A DNA stretch of 64,000 nt from Veillonellaceae bacterium SB90 (GTDB lineage: Bacteria; Bacillota; Negativicutes; Selenomonadales; Selenomonadaceae), in the NCBI GenBank assembly GCA_902364065.1, contig CABJCJ010000007.1, forward strand, positions 41,816 through 105,815, in the 5' to 3' direction. The notes below the pieces were generated by a model that did no database searches, was not told the origin of the DNA, and worked only from the letters and a program-made list of their open reading frames with translations. The position numbers and the translations under genes were made by a program. Positions 8,467-17,550 of the stretch are shown here, piece by piece. Numbering within the stretch: position 1 is the stretch's first letter; each line of letters opens with the position of its first letter.

Positions 8467-9879
8467 TCAGCCCATCGTCCCTTCCAATTCAATATTGACC
8501 AGATTATTCATCTCAACAGCGTACTCGAGCGGCAGCTCCTTGGCAATCGGTTCGACGAAGCCGCGCACGATCATCGCGCGTGCCTCATCCTCATCGATGC
8601 CGCGGCAGGTGAGATAGAAAATCGCTTCATCGCTGATGCGGCCAATCTTGGCCTCATGCCCGATATCGGCCTCATCCCCCTCGATGTCCATGACGGGCAG
8701 CGTGTCACTGCGCGATTCATTGTCGAGCATCAGGGATTCACAGTTGACGGAGCACTTGGCAAACGGCGCGCGGCGCGTGACTTTGACGGCGCTGCGGTAC
8801 GTTGCCTTGCCGCCGGCCTTCGAGATCGTGCGCGTGTTGATGTTCGCGGAAGTATGCGGCGCGGCATGGATGACGCTGGCACCCGTATCGAGATTCTGTC
8901 CCTTCGAGGCGAACGTGACACCCGTGAACTCGCAGCGCGCGTTCTCACCATGCAGGATGCTGCACGGATAGAGGCACGATACGTGCGAGCCGAACGAACC
9001 CGATACCCACTCGATGATGCCGTCCTTTTCAACGAGTGCACGCTTCGTGTTGAGATTCATCATGTTGCGCGACCAGTTCTCAATCGTCGAATAGCGCAGG
9101 CGCGCGCCTTCCTTGACGAAGAGCTCGACACAGCCGGCATGCAGGTTCGTGACATTGTATTTCGGAGCCGAGCAGCCCTCGATGAAATGCAGGCTGGCAT
9201 TTTTCTCAACGATGATCAGCGTGTGCTCGAACTGACCGGCACCTGCCGCATTGAGGCGGAAATACGACTGCAGCGGGATTTCCACATGTACGCCTTCCGG
9301 CACGTAGACAAAGGAACCGCCCGACCAGACCGCACCATGCAGGGCCGCGAATTTGTGGTCCTTCGGCGGCACGAGCGTCATGAAGTATTCCTTGACGACA
9401 TCTTCATGCTCGCGGATGGCCGTCTCCATATCCGTATAGATGACCCCCTGCTTGACGAGGTCTTCCTGGATGCTGTGATAAACGACCTCCGAGTCGTACT
9501 GCGCACCGACGCCTGCCAGGCTCTGCTTCTGCTCAGCCTCAGGAATACCGAGGCGGTCAAATGTATTCTTGATGTCCTTCGGGACTTCCTTCCAGTCGCC
9601 CGTCATCTTGGCATCCGGCTGGACATAGGTGACGATATCATCCATGTTGAGCTCGGAGATATCCGGTCCCCAGGTTGGCAAGGCCAGTGAATTGTAAACT
9701 TCGAGGGATTTGAGGCGGAAATCGAGCATCCACTGCGGATCGTGCTTGCGCTTCGAGATATCGCGGATGATATCCTCCGTCAGGCCGCTCTGGGTCTTGT
9801 AGACGGAATGGTCCGCATCCTTGATATCGTAGAGGGTGCGCTCGATATCCTCTACATATGTTTTCTTCTTCTCTGTCAT
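8467..9879 (-). CDS. sufB: Fe-S cluster assembly scaffold SufB
   Basis: Scaffold protein of 470 aa. It has the long N-terminal SufB region (DISKRKHDPQWMLDFRLKSL), the beta-helix core, and the conserved GHEAKIGRISDEAIFYLTCRGIDEDEARAMIVRGFVEP end, here quoted only in part as EAKIGRISDEAIFYL. ATG 9879 follows a GAGG site 8 nt after the sufC stop; an ATG 12 bp upstream is less well placed. SufB with SufC and SufD builds nascent clusters before transfer to apo-proteins. Confidence 0.94.
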   Translation of the reverse strand: MTEKKKTYVEDIERTLYDIKDADHSVYKTQSGLTEDIIRDISKRKHDPQWMLDFRLKSLEVYNSLALPTWGPDISELNMDDIVTYVQPDAKMTGDWKEVPKDIKNTFDRLGIPEAEQKQSLAGVGAQYDSEVVYHSIQEDLVKQGVIYTDMETAIREHEDVVKEYFMTLVPPKDHKFAALHGAVWSGGSFVYVPEGVHVEIPLQSYFRLNAAGAGQFEHTLIIVEKNASLHFIEGCSAPKYNVTNLHAGCVELFVKEGARLRYSTIENWSRNMMNLNTKRALVEKDGIIEWVSGSFGSHVSCLYPCSILHGENARCEFTGVTFASKGQNLDTGASVIHAAPHTSANINTRTISKAGGKATYRSAVKVTRRAPFAKCSVNCESLMLDNESRSDTLPVMDIEGDEADIGHEAKIGRISDEAIFYLTCRGIDEDEARAMIVRGFVEPIAKELPLEYAVEMNNLVNIELEGTMG

Positions 9880-9887
9880 GGCACGCC

Positions 9888-10643
9888 TCACTTCCCGGCC
9901 TGAGCATCGAGGATATGCGTAAAGCCACGGCTGTTGATCGTATCGATGAGCTCCGGACCGCCTTCCTCGACAATCTGGCCGTTCATCAGGACATGGACGC
10001 GGTCAACCTTGAGCTTCTCGAGGATGCGCGTATTATGCGTGATGATGAGGCAGGAATTCTCATCGTTGTGGAACTTGGCCACGCCTTCCGAGACAATCTG
10101 CACGGCATCGACATCGAGGCCCGAATCCGTCTCATCGAGCAGCGCGAGCTTCGGCTCGAGCATCAGGAGCTGCAGGATCTCGTTGCGCTTTTTCTCGCCG
10201 CCCGAAAAGCCCACATTCATGTAGCGCTCGGCATATTCCGGCTTCATCTTGAGTTCTTCCATCATCGCCTTGAGCTTGCGGCGGAACGGGATAATCTTGA
10301 TCTTCTCGCCCGATATTGCCTGCTTGGCCGTGCGGATCATGTTCTCGACCGTGATGCCCGGGATCTCTTCCGGTGTCTGGAACGAGAGGAACAGGCCCTT
10401 GCGCGCGCGCTCAAACGTCTTGAGGTCCTTGAGATCTTCTCCTTCAAACGAAAGGGTGCCAGCCGTGACTTCGTATTTCGGATGGCCCATGATGATGTTC
10501 ATGAGGGTCGACTTGCCCGAGCCATTCGGTCCGAGGATGACATGTACTTCACCTTTGCCTACGGTGAGATTAAGACCCTTGAGGATTTCCTTGCCTTCTA
10601 CGCCAGCATGGAGATCCTTGATTTCCAAAAGCTTCTCTGCCAT
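9888..10643 (-). CDS. sufC: Fe-S cluster assembly ATPase SufC
   Basis: First gene of the operon, 251 aa, a soluble ABC-type ATPase that drives conformational change in SufB-SufD. Walker A is GPNGSGKST, the signature is NVGFSGGEKKRNEI, and Walker B is LALLDETDSGLD, all typical of SufC. It is preceded by a 5' region with a near-consensus promoter and a Fur-like box. Operon order sufC-sufB-sufD-sufS-sufU. Confidence 0.96.
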   Translation of the reverse strand: MAEKLLEIKDLHAGVEGKEILKGLNLTVGKGEVHVILGPNGSGKSTLMNIIMGHPKYEVTAGTLSFEGEDLKDLKTFERARKGLFLSFQTPEEIPGITVENMIRTAKQAISGEKIKIIPFRRKLKAMMEELKMKPEYAERYMNVGFSGGEKKRNEILQLLMLEPKLALLDETDSGLDVDAVQIVSEGVAKFHNDENSCLIITHNTRILEKLKVDRVHVLMNGQIVEEGGPELIDTINSRGFTHILDAQAGK

Positions 10644-10708
10644 ATATAAACTCTCCTTTAATACAGGACTTGTTAATCCTTACAAAAATACTCGGGATTG
10701 ATGATTTC

Positions 10709-10737
10709 ATTTTATGGCCTATGACAAAAATTGTCAA
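10709..10737 (-). promoter_or_regulatory. suf operon promoter
   Basis: On the minus strand, TTGACA (plus 10732-10737) is followed after 17 bp by TAAAAT (plus 10709-10714). Transcription would start about 55 nt upstream of sufC. Confidence 0.8.
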
Positions 10738-10773
10738 TAGGAACGGCCCTATACCATAATTTTTATCTATACT

Positions 10774-10788
10774 TGATAAATATTATCA
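10774..10788. promoter_or_regulatory. Fur-like box upstream of suf promoter
   Basis: TGATAAATATTATCA matches the 7-1-7 Fur consensus TGATAATNATTATCA at 14 of 15 positions. It sits 36 bp upstream of the suf -35 box, a position that could mark activation, a second promoter, or control of chromosome looping rather than simple occlusion. Confidence 0.55.
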
Positions 10789-10804
10789 TAAAGATAAAGC
10801 AAAT

Positions 10805-10833
10805 GGGCTGCCCATATCTCCTATGGACAGCCC
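10805..10833 (-). terminator. Terminator after HAD hydrolase gene
   Basis: An 11-bp stem with one mismatch (10805-10815 / 10823-10833), followed on the minus strand by a T-rich stretch. Confidence 0.6.
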
Positions 10834-10857
10834 GATAAACAAGCATCATTGCCTCAG

Positions 10858-11682
10858 TCAGGACAGGAACGGATAATGGCGTTCGAGCGAAACAGCAATG
10901 CCATCTTCATTATTGGAAAGCGTAATCTCATCTGCCATCGCCTTGAGTTCTGCACAGGCATTGCCCATGGCGACGCCATGACCGGCGAAATCGAGCATGC
11001 TCCTGTCATTCTGGGCATCCCCGAAAGCCATGACCTCATCCTGACGGATGCCGAGGCGGCGGCAGACCTTCGCGAGCGAGCTCGACTTGCTGACCCCCTT
11101 GACCGTCGCTTCGTAGAACCACGGAGCCGACTGCACGAAGGACAGCTCCTCCTCAAAACCACGGCGGATATCCGCCAGGCGCGGCACGAGGATCTCCTCG
11201 GGGGCTGCCGTCAGGATCTTGACGGGGCGGAAGCCGCGTTTTTCCACTGCATCGGCAATGTTCCCGACGATCTCAATTCTTAGATTGTTGTTGCGGCTTT
11301 CATCCTGTACCTTGTGGCGGTTCGCATCCGTCGTGAAGATGGAGGTACCGTCATCAACAATCGGGGAAAGTTCCGGATACGCTTCAAGGTGGCGCAGGAA
11401 GCGCAGAGCCGTCCCGCGTTCAATTGCCTGATCAAAAAGCACCTCTCCCGTCGTCGCATCCTGGATGCGTCCGCCGTTATACGAAAGCAGCAGACCATGG
11501 TACTCCTTGAGGCGGAGCGCTTCGGACTCGCGCCGCAGGCCGGGAGCCTGTCGTCCGGAGGCCAGCACAACCGTCACGCCATGGCGCTGCACGGCAAGCA
11601 GTGCGTCCCGCGTCTTGGGCGTAATTTCCTTGGCATCGTTGTTCAGCGTGCCATCCAGATCAAGGGCAATCATCTTATACAT
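10858..11682 (-). CDS. HAD-superfamily Cof-type phosphatase
   Basis: Cytoplasmic phosphatase of about 274 aa of the Cof/YidA type (subfamily IIB). Motif I is ALDLDGTL at the N terminus, motif II is VVLASGR, the motif III lysine is in KGVSKSSSLAKV, and motif IV is VMAFGDAQNDRSML. The frame is open further upstream, but ATG 11682 is the start that puts DLDGTL in its usual place and follows GGAAAGGATGG. Family members dephosphorylate sugar phosphates or flavin precursors; the substrate cannot be told. It seems to be a single-gene transcript. Confidence 0.85.
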   Translation of the reverse strand: MYKMIALDLDGTLNNDAKEITPKTRDALLAVQRHGVTVVLASGRQAPGLRRESEALRLKEYHGLLLSYNGGRIQDATTGEVLFDQAIERGTALRFLRHLEAYPELSPIVDDGTSIFTTDANRHKVQDESRNNNLRIEIVGNIADAVEKRGFRPVKILTAAPEEILVPRLADIRRGFEEELSFVQSAPWFYEATVKGVSKSSSLAKVCRRLGIRQDEVMAFGDAQNDRSMLDFAGHGVAMGNACAELKAMADEITLSNNEDGIAVSLERHYPFLS

Positions 11683-11827
11683 CAAGTTCCATCCTTTCCC
11701 GCCGGAAGCTGACCGGAGAATCATCATTTCAATCCGTATTGAGATACAGTATAGCAAATATCGCGCAAGGAAACCAGTCAGACATGCAAGAAAATGAATG
11801 CTCCATTTGCCACTTCAAGACAAAAAC

Positions 11828-11858
11828 AGGACGCATTCCCCAAAAGGAAATACGTCCT
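11828..11858 (-). terminator. purA terminator
   Basis: Stem 11828-11839 / 11846-11858 (AGGACG.../...CGTCCT) with a T5 tract following on the minus strand. Confidence 0.8.
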
Positions 11859-11882
11859 GCCTGGTTGTCAGAAATAAACCAA

Positions 11883-13169
11883 TCAGAAAATGTCGTTGGC
11901 GATGACAATCGTCTCATCGCGGTTCGGGCCAACGGAAACGATGCCGAGGCCGATGCCCGTGACCTCAGCCATGCGCGTGAGGTACTTCTTGGCATTCTCC
12001 GGCAGGTCTTCGTACTTGCGGACCTTGCTGATGTCGCACTTCCAGCCCGGGAACGTCTCATAGACCGGCTCGACTTCCGCGAGGACCTTGAGGCTGGCCG
12101 GAATCTCGTTGAGGATTTCGCCCTTGTACTTGTAGGCGACGCACATCTTGATCTCATCGAAGCTGTCGAGGATGTCGAGGCGCGTGACAGCCATGTAGTC
12201 AATGCCCGAAAGGATGCCGGCATAGCGGACGACGCAGGCATCGAGCCAGCCCGTGCGGCGCGGACGGCCCGTGACGACGCCGTACTCATGGCCGACTTCG
12301 CGCAGCTTGTCGCCCGTCGCGTTGAGCTGTTCCGTCGGGAACGGGCCCTCGCCGACGCGCGTGCAGTAAGCCTTGACGATGCCGACGACCTTGTCGATCT
12401 TCTGCGGGGCCACGCCGGCGCCGATGCCGACACCGCCCGAAATCGGATGCGATGCCGTGACGTACGGGTACGTGCCATAGTCGATGTCGAGCATCGTGGC
12501 CTGTGCACCCTCAAAGAGGATCTTGCGGCCGGCCTTGATTTCCTCGTCGAGCAGAGCGATCGTGTCACAGACATACGGACGCAGGCGGTCAGCATAGCCG
12601 TTGTACTCATTCAAGATCTCATCGTAGTCGAGAGGCTCGTGATCGTAGAGCAGCTTGAGCTCGCGGTTCTTGATGGCGAGGTTCTCCTTGAGGCGTTTCG
12701 CGAATTCTTCCTTGTCGATGAAGTCGCAGACACGGATGCCGATGCGGTTGTCGCGATCGACGTAGCACGGGCCGATGCCGTTGTGCGTCGTGCCGACCTT
12801 GCCCTTGCCGCGTGCATCATCGGCGAGCTGGTCCATCAGGCAGTGGTACGGCAGGACGAGCTGAGCACGATTGCTGATGCGGATGCCGGAAAGATCGATG
12901 CCGCGCTCTGCAAGGCCGTCCATCTCCTGGAGCATGACCTTCGGATTGAAGGCCACGCCATTGCCGACGACGCAGTGGGAGCCCTTGAACAGAATGCCGG
13001 ATGGCATCAGGCGCAGTTTATAATCCACACCGTCGACGACGACCGTATGGCCGGCATTGCTGCCGCCCTGGAAACGCACGACCGTATCCGCCTGCTGTGC
13101 GAGATAATCGACAATCTTGCCCTTGCCTTCATCGCCCCACTGGGTGCCGGTTACTACTACTGTTGACAT
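11883..13169 (-). CDS. purA: Adenylosuccinate synthetase PurA
   Basis: Couples GTP hydrolysis to ligation of IMP and aspartate, the first step from IMP to AMP. 428 aa from ATG 13169, which has AAAGGAGAG at good spacing; an in-frame ATG at 13199 has no such site. Signatures: TGTQWGDEGKGKIVD (P-loop) at the N terminus, VGNGVAFNPK, GRPRRTGWLD and GIVSVGPNRDETIV at the C terminus. purB lies directly upstream on the same strand, but a terminator separates them, so coordinate control would need read-through or separate promoters. Confidence 0.97.
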   Translation of the reverse strand: MSTVVVTGTQWGDEGKGKIVDYLAQQADTVVRFQGGSNAGHTVVVDGVDYKLRLMPSGILFKGSHCVVGNGVAFNPKVMLQEMDGLAERGIDLSGIRISNRAQLVLPYHCLMDQLADDARGKGKVGTTHNGIGPCYVDRDNRIGIRVCDFIDKEEFAKRLKENLAIKNRELKLLYDHEPLDYDEILNEYNGYADRLRPYVCDTIALLDEEIKAGRKILFEGAQATMLDIDYGTYPYVTASHPISGGVGIGAGVAPQKIDKVVGIVKAYCTRVGEGPFPTEQLNATGDKLREVGHEYGVVTGRPRRTGWLDACVVRYAGILSGIDYMAVTRLDILDSFDEIKMCVAYKYKGEILNEIPASLKVLAEVEPVYETFPGWKCDISKVRKYEDLPENAKKYLTRMAEVTGIGLGIVSVGPNRDETIVIANDIF

Positions 13170-13224
13170 AACTAGTCTCTCCTTTATGAATGGATTCATC
13201 CGATGAGATGTTCCACAGACATAG

Positions 13225-13258
13225 AAAAGCCTTCTCCCCGCAGGGAGAAGAGGCTTTC
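13225..13258 (-). terminator. purB terminator
   Basis: Hairpin AAAGCC-TTCTCCC / GGGAGAA-GAGGCTTT with a CGCA loop and a T4 tract on the minus strand, between purB and purA. Confidence 0.8.
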
Positions 13259-13275
13259 ATTCACTTATTGGATTC

Positions 13276-14568
13276 TCAAAGGCCGAAGCGCTCGAAAATC
13301 ATATCGACATGGCGCAGGAAATACTTGTAATCGAAGCAGTCATCGATTTCTTCCTTCGTCAGGTACTTCGTGATATCCGGATCATTCTCCACGCTCGTGC
13401 GGAAATCCTGGCCTTCCATCCAGCGTTTCATCGCATTGCGCTGTACCCACTTATAGGCATCCTCGCGCAGCACGCCCTTGTCGACAACCGACAGCAGGAT
13501 GCGCTGGCTGTAGATGAGGCCGCCCGTGCGGTTCATATCGTGCAGCATCTTATCCGGATAGACGAGGAGCTTGTCGATGATGTCCGTAAGCTTCTGCGTG
13601 CAGTAGTCGAGATTGATCGACGAATCCGGCAGGATGACGCGCTCAACGGAGGAATGGGAAATGTCGCGCTCATGCCAGAGCGTGATGTCTTCAAGCGCCG
13701 CAACGGCATTGCCGCGGTTCAGGCGGGCCATGCCGGAAATGCGCTCGCAGTTGATGGGGTTGCGCTTATGCGGCATTGCAGAAGAACCCTTCTGGCCCGG
13801 GGAGAAGTACTCCTCTGCCTCGCGGATATCCGTGCGCTGCAGGTTGCGGACTTCCGTCGCGATCTTCTCGAGCGTCGAGGAGCAGATTGCGATGGAGGTG
13901 ACGAACTCAGCATGGCGGTCACGCTGGATGACCTGCGTAGCAAGGCGCACCGGCGTCAGACCAAGCTTCTTGCCGACCATCTGCTCGATTTTCGGATCGA
14001 TGTTGGAGTACGTGCCGACGGCACCCGAGAGCTTGCAGACCGAGACGATCTTTTTCGCATGCTCCATGCGCTCGATGTCACGCTCGATCTCCGCGCTCCA
14101 GAGGAGCAGCTTGAGGCCGAACGTCATCGGCTCGGCATGGATGCCATGCGTGCGGCCGATGCACGGCGTGTGCTTGAATTCCTTGGCGCGGCGGCGCAGG
14201 ACTTCACGGAATTTCTTGAGGTCGTCGAGGATGATCGTGCAGGCATCGCGCATCATCATGCAGTATGCCGTATCCTTGACATCCGAGGACGTCAGGCCCT
14301 TGTGGATGTACTTGGAGTCATCACCAACGTTCTCAGCTACATTCGTCAGGAATGCAATGATGTCGTGATGCGTGACCGACTCGATCTCATGAATGCGGTT
14401 GACATCGAATTTTGCTTTCGCGCGAATGTTCTTGGCAGCCTCTTTCGGGATCTCTCCGAGTTCGGCCATGGCATCGCAGGCAGCCATCTCAACATTCAGG
14501 ATCTGCTGCCACTCGTTCTCGATAGACCAGAGATGGCCCATTTCCGGCTTAGTATAACGCTCGATCAT
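13276..14568 (-). CDS. purB: Adenylosuccinate lyase PurB
   Basis: Fumarase/aspartase-superfamily lyase of 430 aa acting on adenylosuccinate and SAICAR. The superfamily signature is SSAMPHKRNPINCE (about residue 260). The general acid/base region is TSSDVKDTAY and GRTHGIHAEPMTFG. ATG 14568 follows GAGGAGG at good spacing. A promoter lies about 150 bp upstream. Its pathway partner purA is next on the same strand, and the AICAR transformylase is at 49.5 kb. Confidence 0.97.
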   Translation of the reverse strand: MIERYTKPEMGHLWSIENEWQQILNVEMAACDAMAELGEIPKEAAKNIRAKAKFDVNRIHEIESVTHHDIIAFLTNVAENVGDDSKYIHKGLTSSDVKDTAYCMMMRDACTIILDDLKKFREVLRRRAKEFKHTPCIGRTHGIHAEPMTFGLKLLLWSAEIERDIERMEHAKKIVSVCKLSGAVGTYSNIDPKIEQMVGKKLGLTPVRLATQVIQRDRHAEFVTSIAICSSTLEKIATEVRNLQRTDIREAEEYFSPGQKGSSAMPHKRNPINCERISGMARLNRGNAVAALEDITLWHERDISHSSVERVILPDSSINLDYCTQKLTDIIDKLLVYPDKMLHDMNRTGGLIYSQRILLSVVDKGVLREDAYKWVQRNAMKRWMEGQDFRTSVENDPDITKYLTKEEIDDCFDYKYFLRHVDMIFERFGL

Positions 14569-14724
14569 TTAGTGATTTCCTCCTCAATTTCCTGGCGGCG
14601 TCTCTGCACCGCGGAAGTGAAAACACGACGAAAAAACCCAAATTGACTTTTCCCTGCCTATCGCGGCATCTTACTGAAAAGCCTCATTTTGAGTTTGGAG
14701 AAGTTACCGATATTCCCTTGTCTA

Positions 14725-14754
14725 TCATAGCATTTTCAAGGCCTCAGTGTCAAC
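14725..14754 (-). promoter_or_regulatory. purB promoter
   Basis: On the minus strand TTGACA (plus 14749-14754), 18-bp spacer, TATGAT (plus 14725-14730). The transcript would have a roughly 150-nt leader (14569-14718) in which I recognise no riboswitch. Confidence 0.75.
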
Positions 14755-14800
14755 GTGTCAAGGTCATCCGGGCTTCTCTTTCCCAAACGCGCAGGAGCGC

Positions 14801-15286
14801 TTAAAGCTCCTTGCGCAGATAAACGGTGCGATGTTTTTTCCCGGGCAGCTGCACCTCGCGGAAAGCCGCAAACCCCAGCTTCTCGTACATCGTCCGCAGC
14901 CACGGATGGCTCGTGGCGGTGCCGAGCGTCACGAAGGGGACCTTGAGCTGCTTCTTCAGGACATCCTCCGCCACCAGCAGGATGAGCTTCGAGGCATAGC
15001 CCTTATGCATGTGCTGCGGGTCCGTGACGACCTGACCGATGTGCGGGACACCAGACGGGCCGGGATTTGGCCCCCAGGGCATGCGCAGCGAGATGGCGCT
15101 GACCAGGGTCCCGTCGACAAAAAGCCCGTACGTCGGATTGTTTGCCAGCCAGTCGCGCTCCTCTTCCTTCGTCGCCGTAATCGCGGCAAAGGAAATCGGA
15201 TATTCCTTATCCGTCTGATACCCTTCGTGCAAAACATGGTAATACGCGTCCAGATCCGCTTCGCCGAGCTGACGATACGTTTTCAT
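14801..15286 (-). CDS. GNAT family N-acetyltransferase
   Basis: About 161 aa. The acetyl-CoA binding motif region is GQVVTDPQHMHKGYASKLILLVAED, of which QVVTDPQHMHKGYASKL is the diagnostic Q/RxxGxG/A-like part. The C terminus carries a typical MYEKLGFAAF beta-bulge. The second ATG (15286) is better spaced from GGAGG than the first (15292). It is the last gene of the ABC transporter operon, 12-18 bp after the ATPase gene. Transporter-linked GNAT enzymes of the SnaA/YtmI type in Bacillus acetylate S-modified cysteines; that role is an inference from context only. Confidence 0.75.
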   Translation of the reverse strand: MKTYRQLGEADLDAYYHVLHEGYQTDKEYPISFAAITATKEEERDWLANNPTYGLFVDGTLVSAISLRMPWGPNPGPSGVPHIGQVVTDPQHMHKGYASKLILLVAEDVLKKQLKVPFVTLGTATSHPWLRTMYEKLGFAAFREVQLPGKKHRTVYLRKEL

Positions 15287-15304
15287 AAGCATTTGCCTCC
15301 TTTC

Positions 15305-16072
15305 TCAAATTCCTGCGCCATCACGCAGCGTCGTCCCGCCCAGATAACGGTTGAGGAACGCCCGCGTGCGCTCTTCGCGCGGATGGACCAGGACTTCCTG
15401 CGGCGTGCCGGACTCCACCACCATGCCGCCTTCCATGAAGACGATCTGATCGGCCACTTCGCGTGCAAAGGCAATCTCGTGCGTCACGATGATCATCGTG
15501 ACCTTGAGCTTCTCGGCGACATCGCGGATAACCGCCAGCACCTCCCCGACGAGCTCGGGATCCAGCGCGCTCGTCGGCTCATCGAACAGGATGACCTGCG
15601 GCTCCACGGCAAGCGCGCGGGCGATTCCCACACGCTGCTGCTGGCCGCCGGAGAGCTGCGCCGGATATTTATCCGCATGCTCGCCCATGCCGACCTGCTG
15701 CAAGAGCTCCCGCGCCCGCTCGCGCGCTTCCGTTTTCTTCCTCCCCTGTACGGTCACCAGTGCTTCCATGACATTCTGCAAAGCCGTCATATTGGAGAAC
15801 AGATTGTACGACTGGAAGACCATGGCCGTCTGACGCCGCACGGCAAGGATCTCCCGGCGCGAGGCGCCGTGAAGATCGTAGCTGGTTTCATTGATGGAAA
15901 GCCTGCCGCCGTCGGCCTGCCCCAGAAAGTTGATCGTGCGCAGCAGCGTCGTCTTGCCGCTGCCGGAAGGCCCCAGGATAACCGTTACGCTGCCGGTCGG
16001 CACCGTCAGGCTGATATCCTTGAGAATGGCCTTATCGCCAAAGGCTTTCTGCACATGTTCCAATTTTATCAT
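15305..16072 (-). CDS. Amino acid ABC transporter ATP-binding protein
   Basis: Polar amino acid uptake ATPase of 255 aa. Walker A is GPSGSGKTT, the signature is LSGGQQQRVGIARAL, and Walker B is VILFDEPTSALDPELVGEV, followed by IVTHEIAFAREVAD. These are typical of the GlnQ/TcyN class. Its start overlaps the end of the permease gene by 4 bp. Together with two permeases and a binding protein it forms a complete importer; the gene set resembles the tcyJKLMN cystine-type cluster of Bacillus. Confidence 0.92.
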   Translation of the reverse strand: MIKLEHVQKAFGDKAILKDISLTVPTGSVTVILGPSGSGKTTLLRTINFLGQADGGRLSINETSYDLHGASRREILAVRRQTAMVFQSYNLFSNMTALQNVMEALVTVQGRKKTEARERARELLQQVGMGEHADKYPAQLSGGQQQRVGIARALAVEPQVILFDEPTSALDPELVGEVLAVIRDVAEKLKVTMIIVTHEIAFAREVADQIVFMEGGMVVESGTPQEVLVHPREERTRAFLNRYLGGTTLRDGAGI

Positions 16073-16788
16073 ATCTTACACCTCTTATACGACGAAAGGC
16101 TGTCTTCCAACTTCGTGAACAGATATTCAAACAGGATGCCAAGCCCCCAGTAGAGGCAGGCCGCCACGATATAGGCTTCAAAGTACTGCGAATTGTCCTC
16201 GCAGAACAGCTTGGCCGCACCGAATACCTCAATGACCGTGATGACAAAGACGATACTCGTGCTCTTCATCGTAGAAAGGAACTGATTGGCAAAAAGCGGC
16301 AGGGCAAACACGACGGCCTGCGGAAAGATCACCCGCCGGTACATCTGCCACTCCGTCATGCCCATGGCCCTGGCCGCCTCAAACTGTCCATCCGGCACGG
16401 AATCAAGCGCCGCACGGAAAATCTCGCTGAGATAGGCACCCGTGTGCAGCGTCAGGCCGATGACGGCGACCGCCATGGCCGGCACGTGCTCCATGGGGAT
16501 ATGGATGCCCGTCTTGCCGCGCAGGGCCAGGAAGGCCAGCGGCAGCCCGTAGTAGACGAGATACAGGAGGACCATGTTCGGGATGCTGCGGCAGACGTAG
16601 ACGTAAAGCGCAAACAAGCGGCCCAGGACCGGCACGCGGCTCTTCTGCGCCAGGCAGCTGATGAGCCCCAGCACAGCTCCCAGAAACACGCTCGTGAGCG
16701 TCAGGAAAAGGGTCACCTTCACATAAGGAAGGATGAAGGCAAAGCCCTCTGCAATGTATTGCCAATCGATAAAACTGTGTCCATTCAT
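16069..16788 (-). CDS. Amino acid ABC transporter permease (second)
   Basis: Inner-membrane permease of 239 aa in the HisM/GlnP family with the EAA-like motif EAARAMGMTEWQMYRRVIFPQA split over about residues 135-157, and about five hydrophobic segments. It starts 3 bp after the other permease gene and overlaps the ATPase gene by 4 bp. Two different permeases point to a heterodimeric channel. Confidence 0.9.
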   Translation of the reverse strand: MNGHSFIDWQYIAEGFAFILPYVKVTLFLTLTSVFLGAVLGLISCLAQKSRVPVLGRLFALYVYVCRSIPNMVLLYLVYYGLPLAFLALRGKTGIHIPMEHVPAMAVAVIGLTLHTGAYLSEIFRAALDSVPDGQFEAARAMGMTEWQMYRRVIFPQAVVFALPLFANQFLSTMKSTSIVFVITVIEVFGAAKLFCEDNSQYFEAYIVAACLYWGLGILFEYLFTKLEDSLSSYKRCKI

Positions 16789-16791
16789 ATC

Positions 16792-17499
16792 TTACGCCTC
16801 ACTGAGTTCTGCCAGATCCCGCCCGTCGCGATGGCGTCTCTCGAGGAAACGCCCGATGCGCGCGATGAGGAAAATCAAAATGCCATAGATGATCGCGACA
16901 TCCACGTAGAGCTCCAGGCTGCGCTGAGAATTGCCCGCCATGAGCTCCGCCTTGCGCATGATATCGACGACGCCGACATTGAAGATCAGGCTCGTGCCCT
17001 TGACGACGCCGATCACCGTATTGATGAGGGCCGGTATCGCCATATGGAAGGCCTGCGGCAGGATGACGCGCCGATACATCTGCCATGTCGTCATGCCCAG
17101 GCTCATGGCCGCTTCCTTTTCGCCCACGGGCACCGCCAGGATGCTCGAGCGCAGGATCTCCGCGCCGTAGGCGGCCATATGCAGGGAAAAGACGGCCAGA
17201 ACAAAGGCGAGCGGCGGCACGCCCTTCATGCTGATGCCGATGTGCGAGAAGATTTCCGGCACACCGAAATAAGCCAGGAAGAGCTGTACAAGAAATGGCG
17301 TGCCGCGCATGAACGAAATGAATACGCGCAGCACCGGTGCAACGACTGGCACCTTCTGGATCCTCAGGATGGCAATGCCCGCGCCCAGCAAGATGCCGCA
17401 GACCGCCGCGACCAGGGTCACCAGCAAGGTAATATGTACCATTCCCAGCAAGGCTGGAAAGGATTTGATCATATACGTGACATTAAAATACATTCCCAT
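16792..17499 (-). CDS. Amino acid ABC transporter permease (first)
   Basis: HisM/GlnP-type permease of 235 aa, with the coupling-loop motif EAAMSLGMTTWQMYRRVILP around residue 133 and about five transmembrane segments. Located 51 bp after the binding-protein gene. Its partner permease follows immediately. The C-terminal tail is strongly charged (RRHRDGRDLAELSEA), as expected for a cytoplasmic end. Confidence 0.9.
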   Translation of the reverse strand: MGMYFNVTYMIKSFPALLGMVHITLLVTLVAAVCGILLGAGIAILRIQKVPVVAPVLRVFISFMRGTPFLVQLFLAYFGVPEIFSHIGISMKGVPPLAFVLAVFSLHMAAYGAEILRSSILAVPVGEKEAAMSLGMTTWQMYRRVILPQAFHMAIPALINTVIGVVKGTSLIFNVGVVDIMRKAELMAGNSQRSLELYVDVAIIYGILIFLIARIGRFLERRHRDGRDLAELSEA

Positions 17500-17550
17500 C
17501 AGGCGTTCTTCTTTCTATCCGTCAAGCCGGGCCAGGCACAAAGGCCGCGT

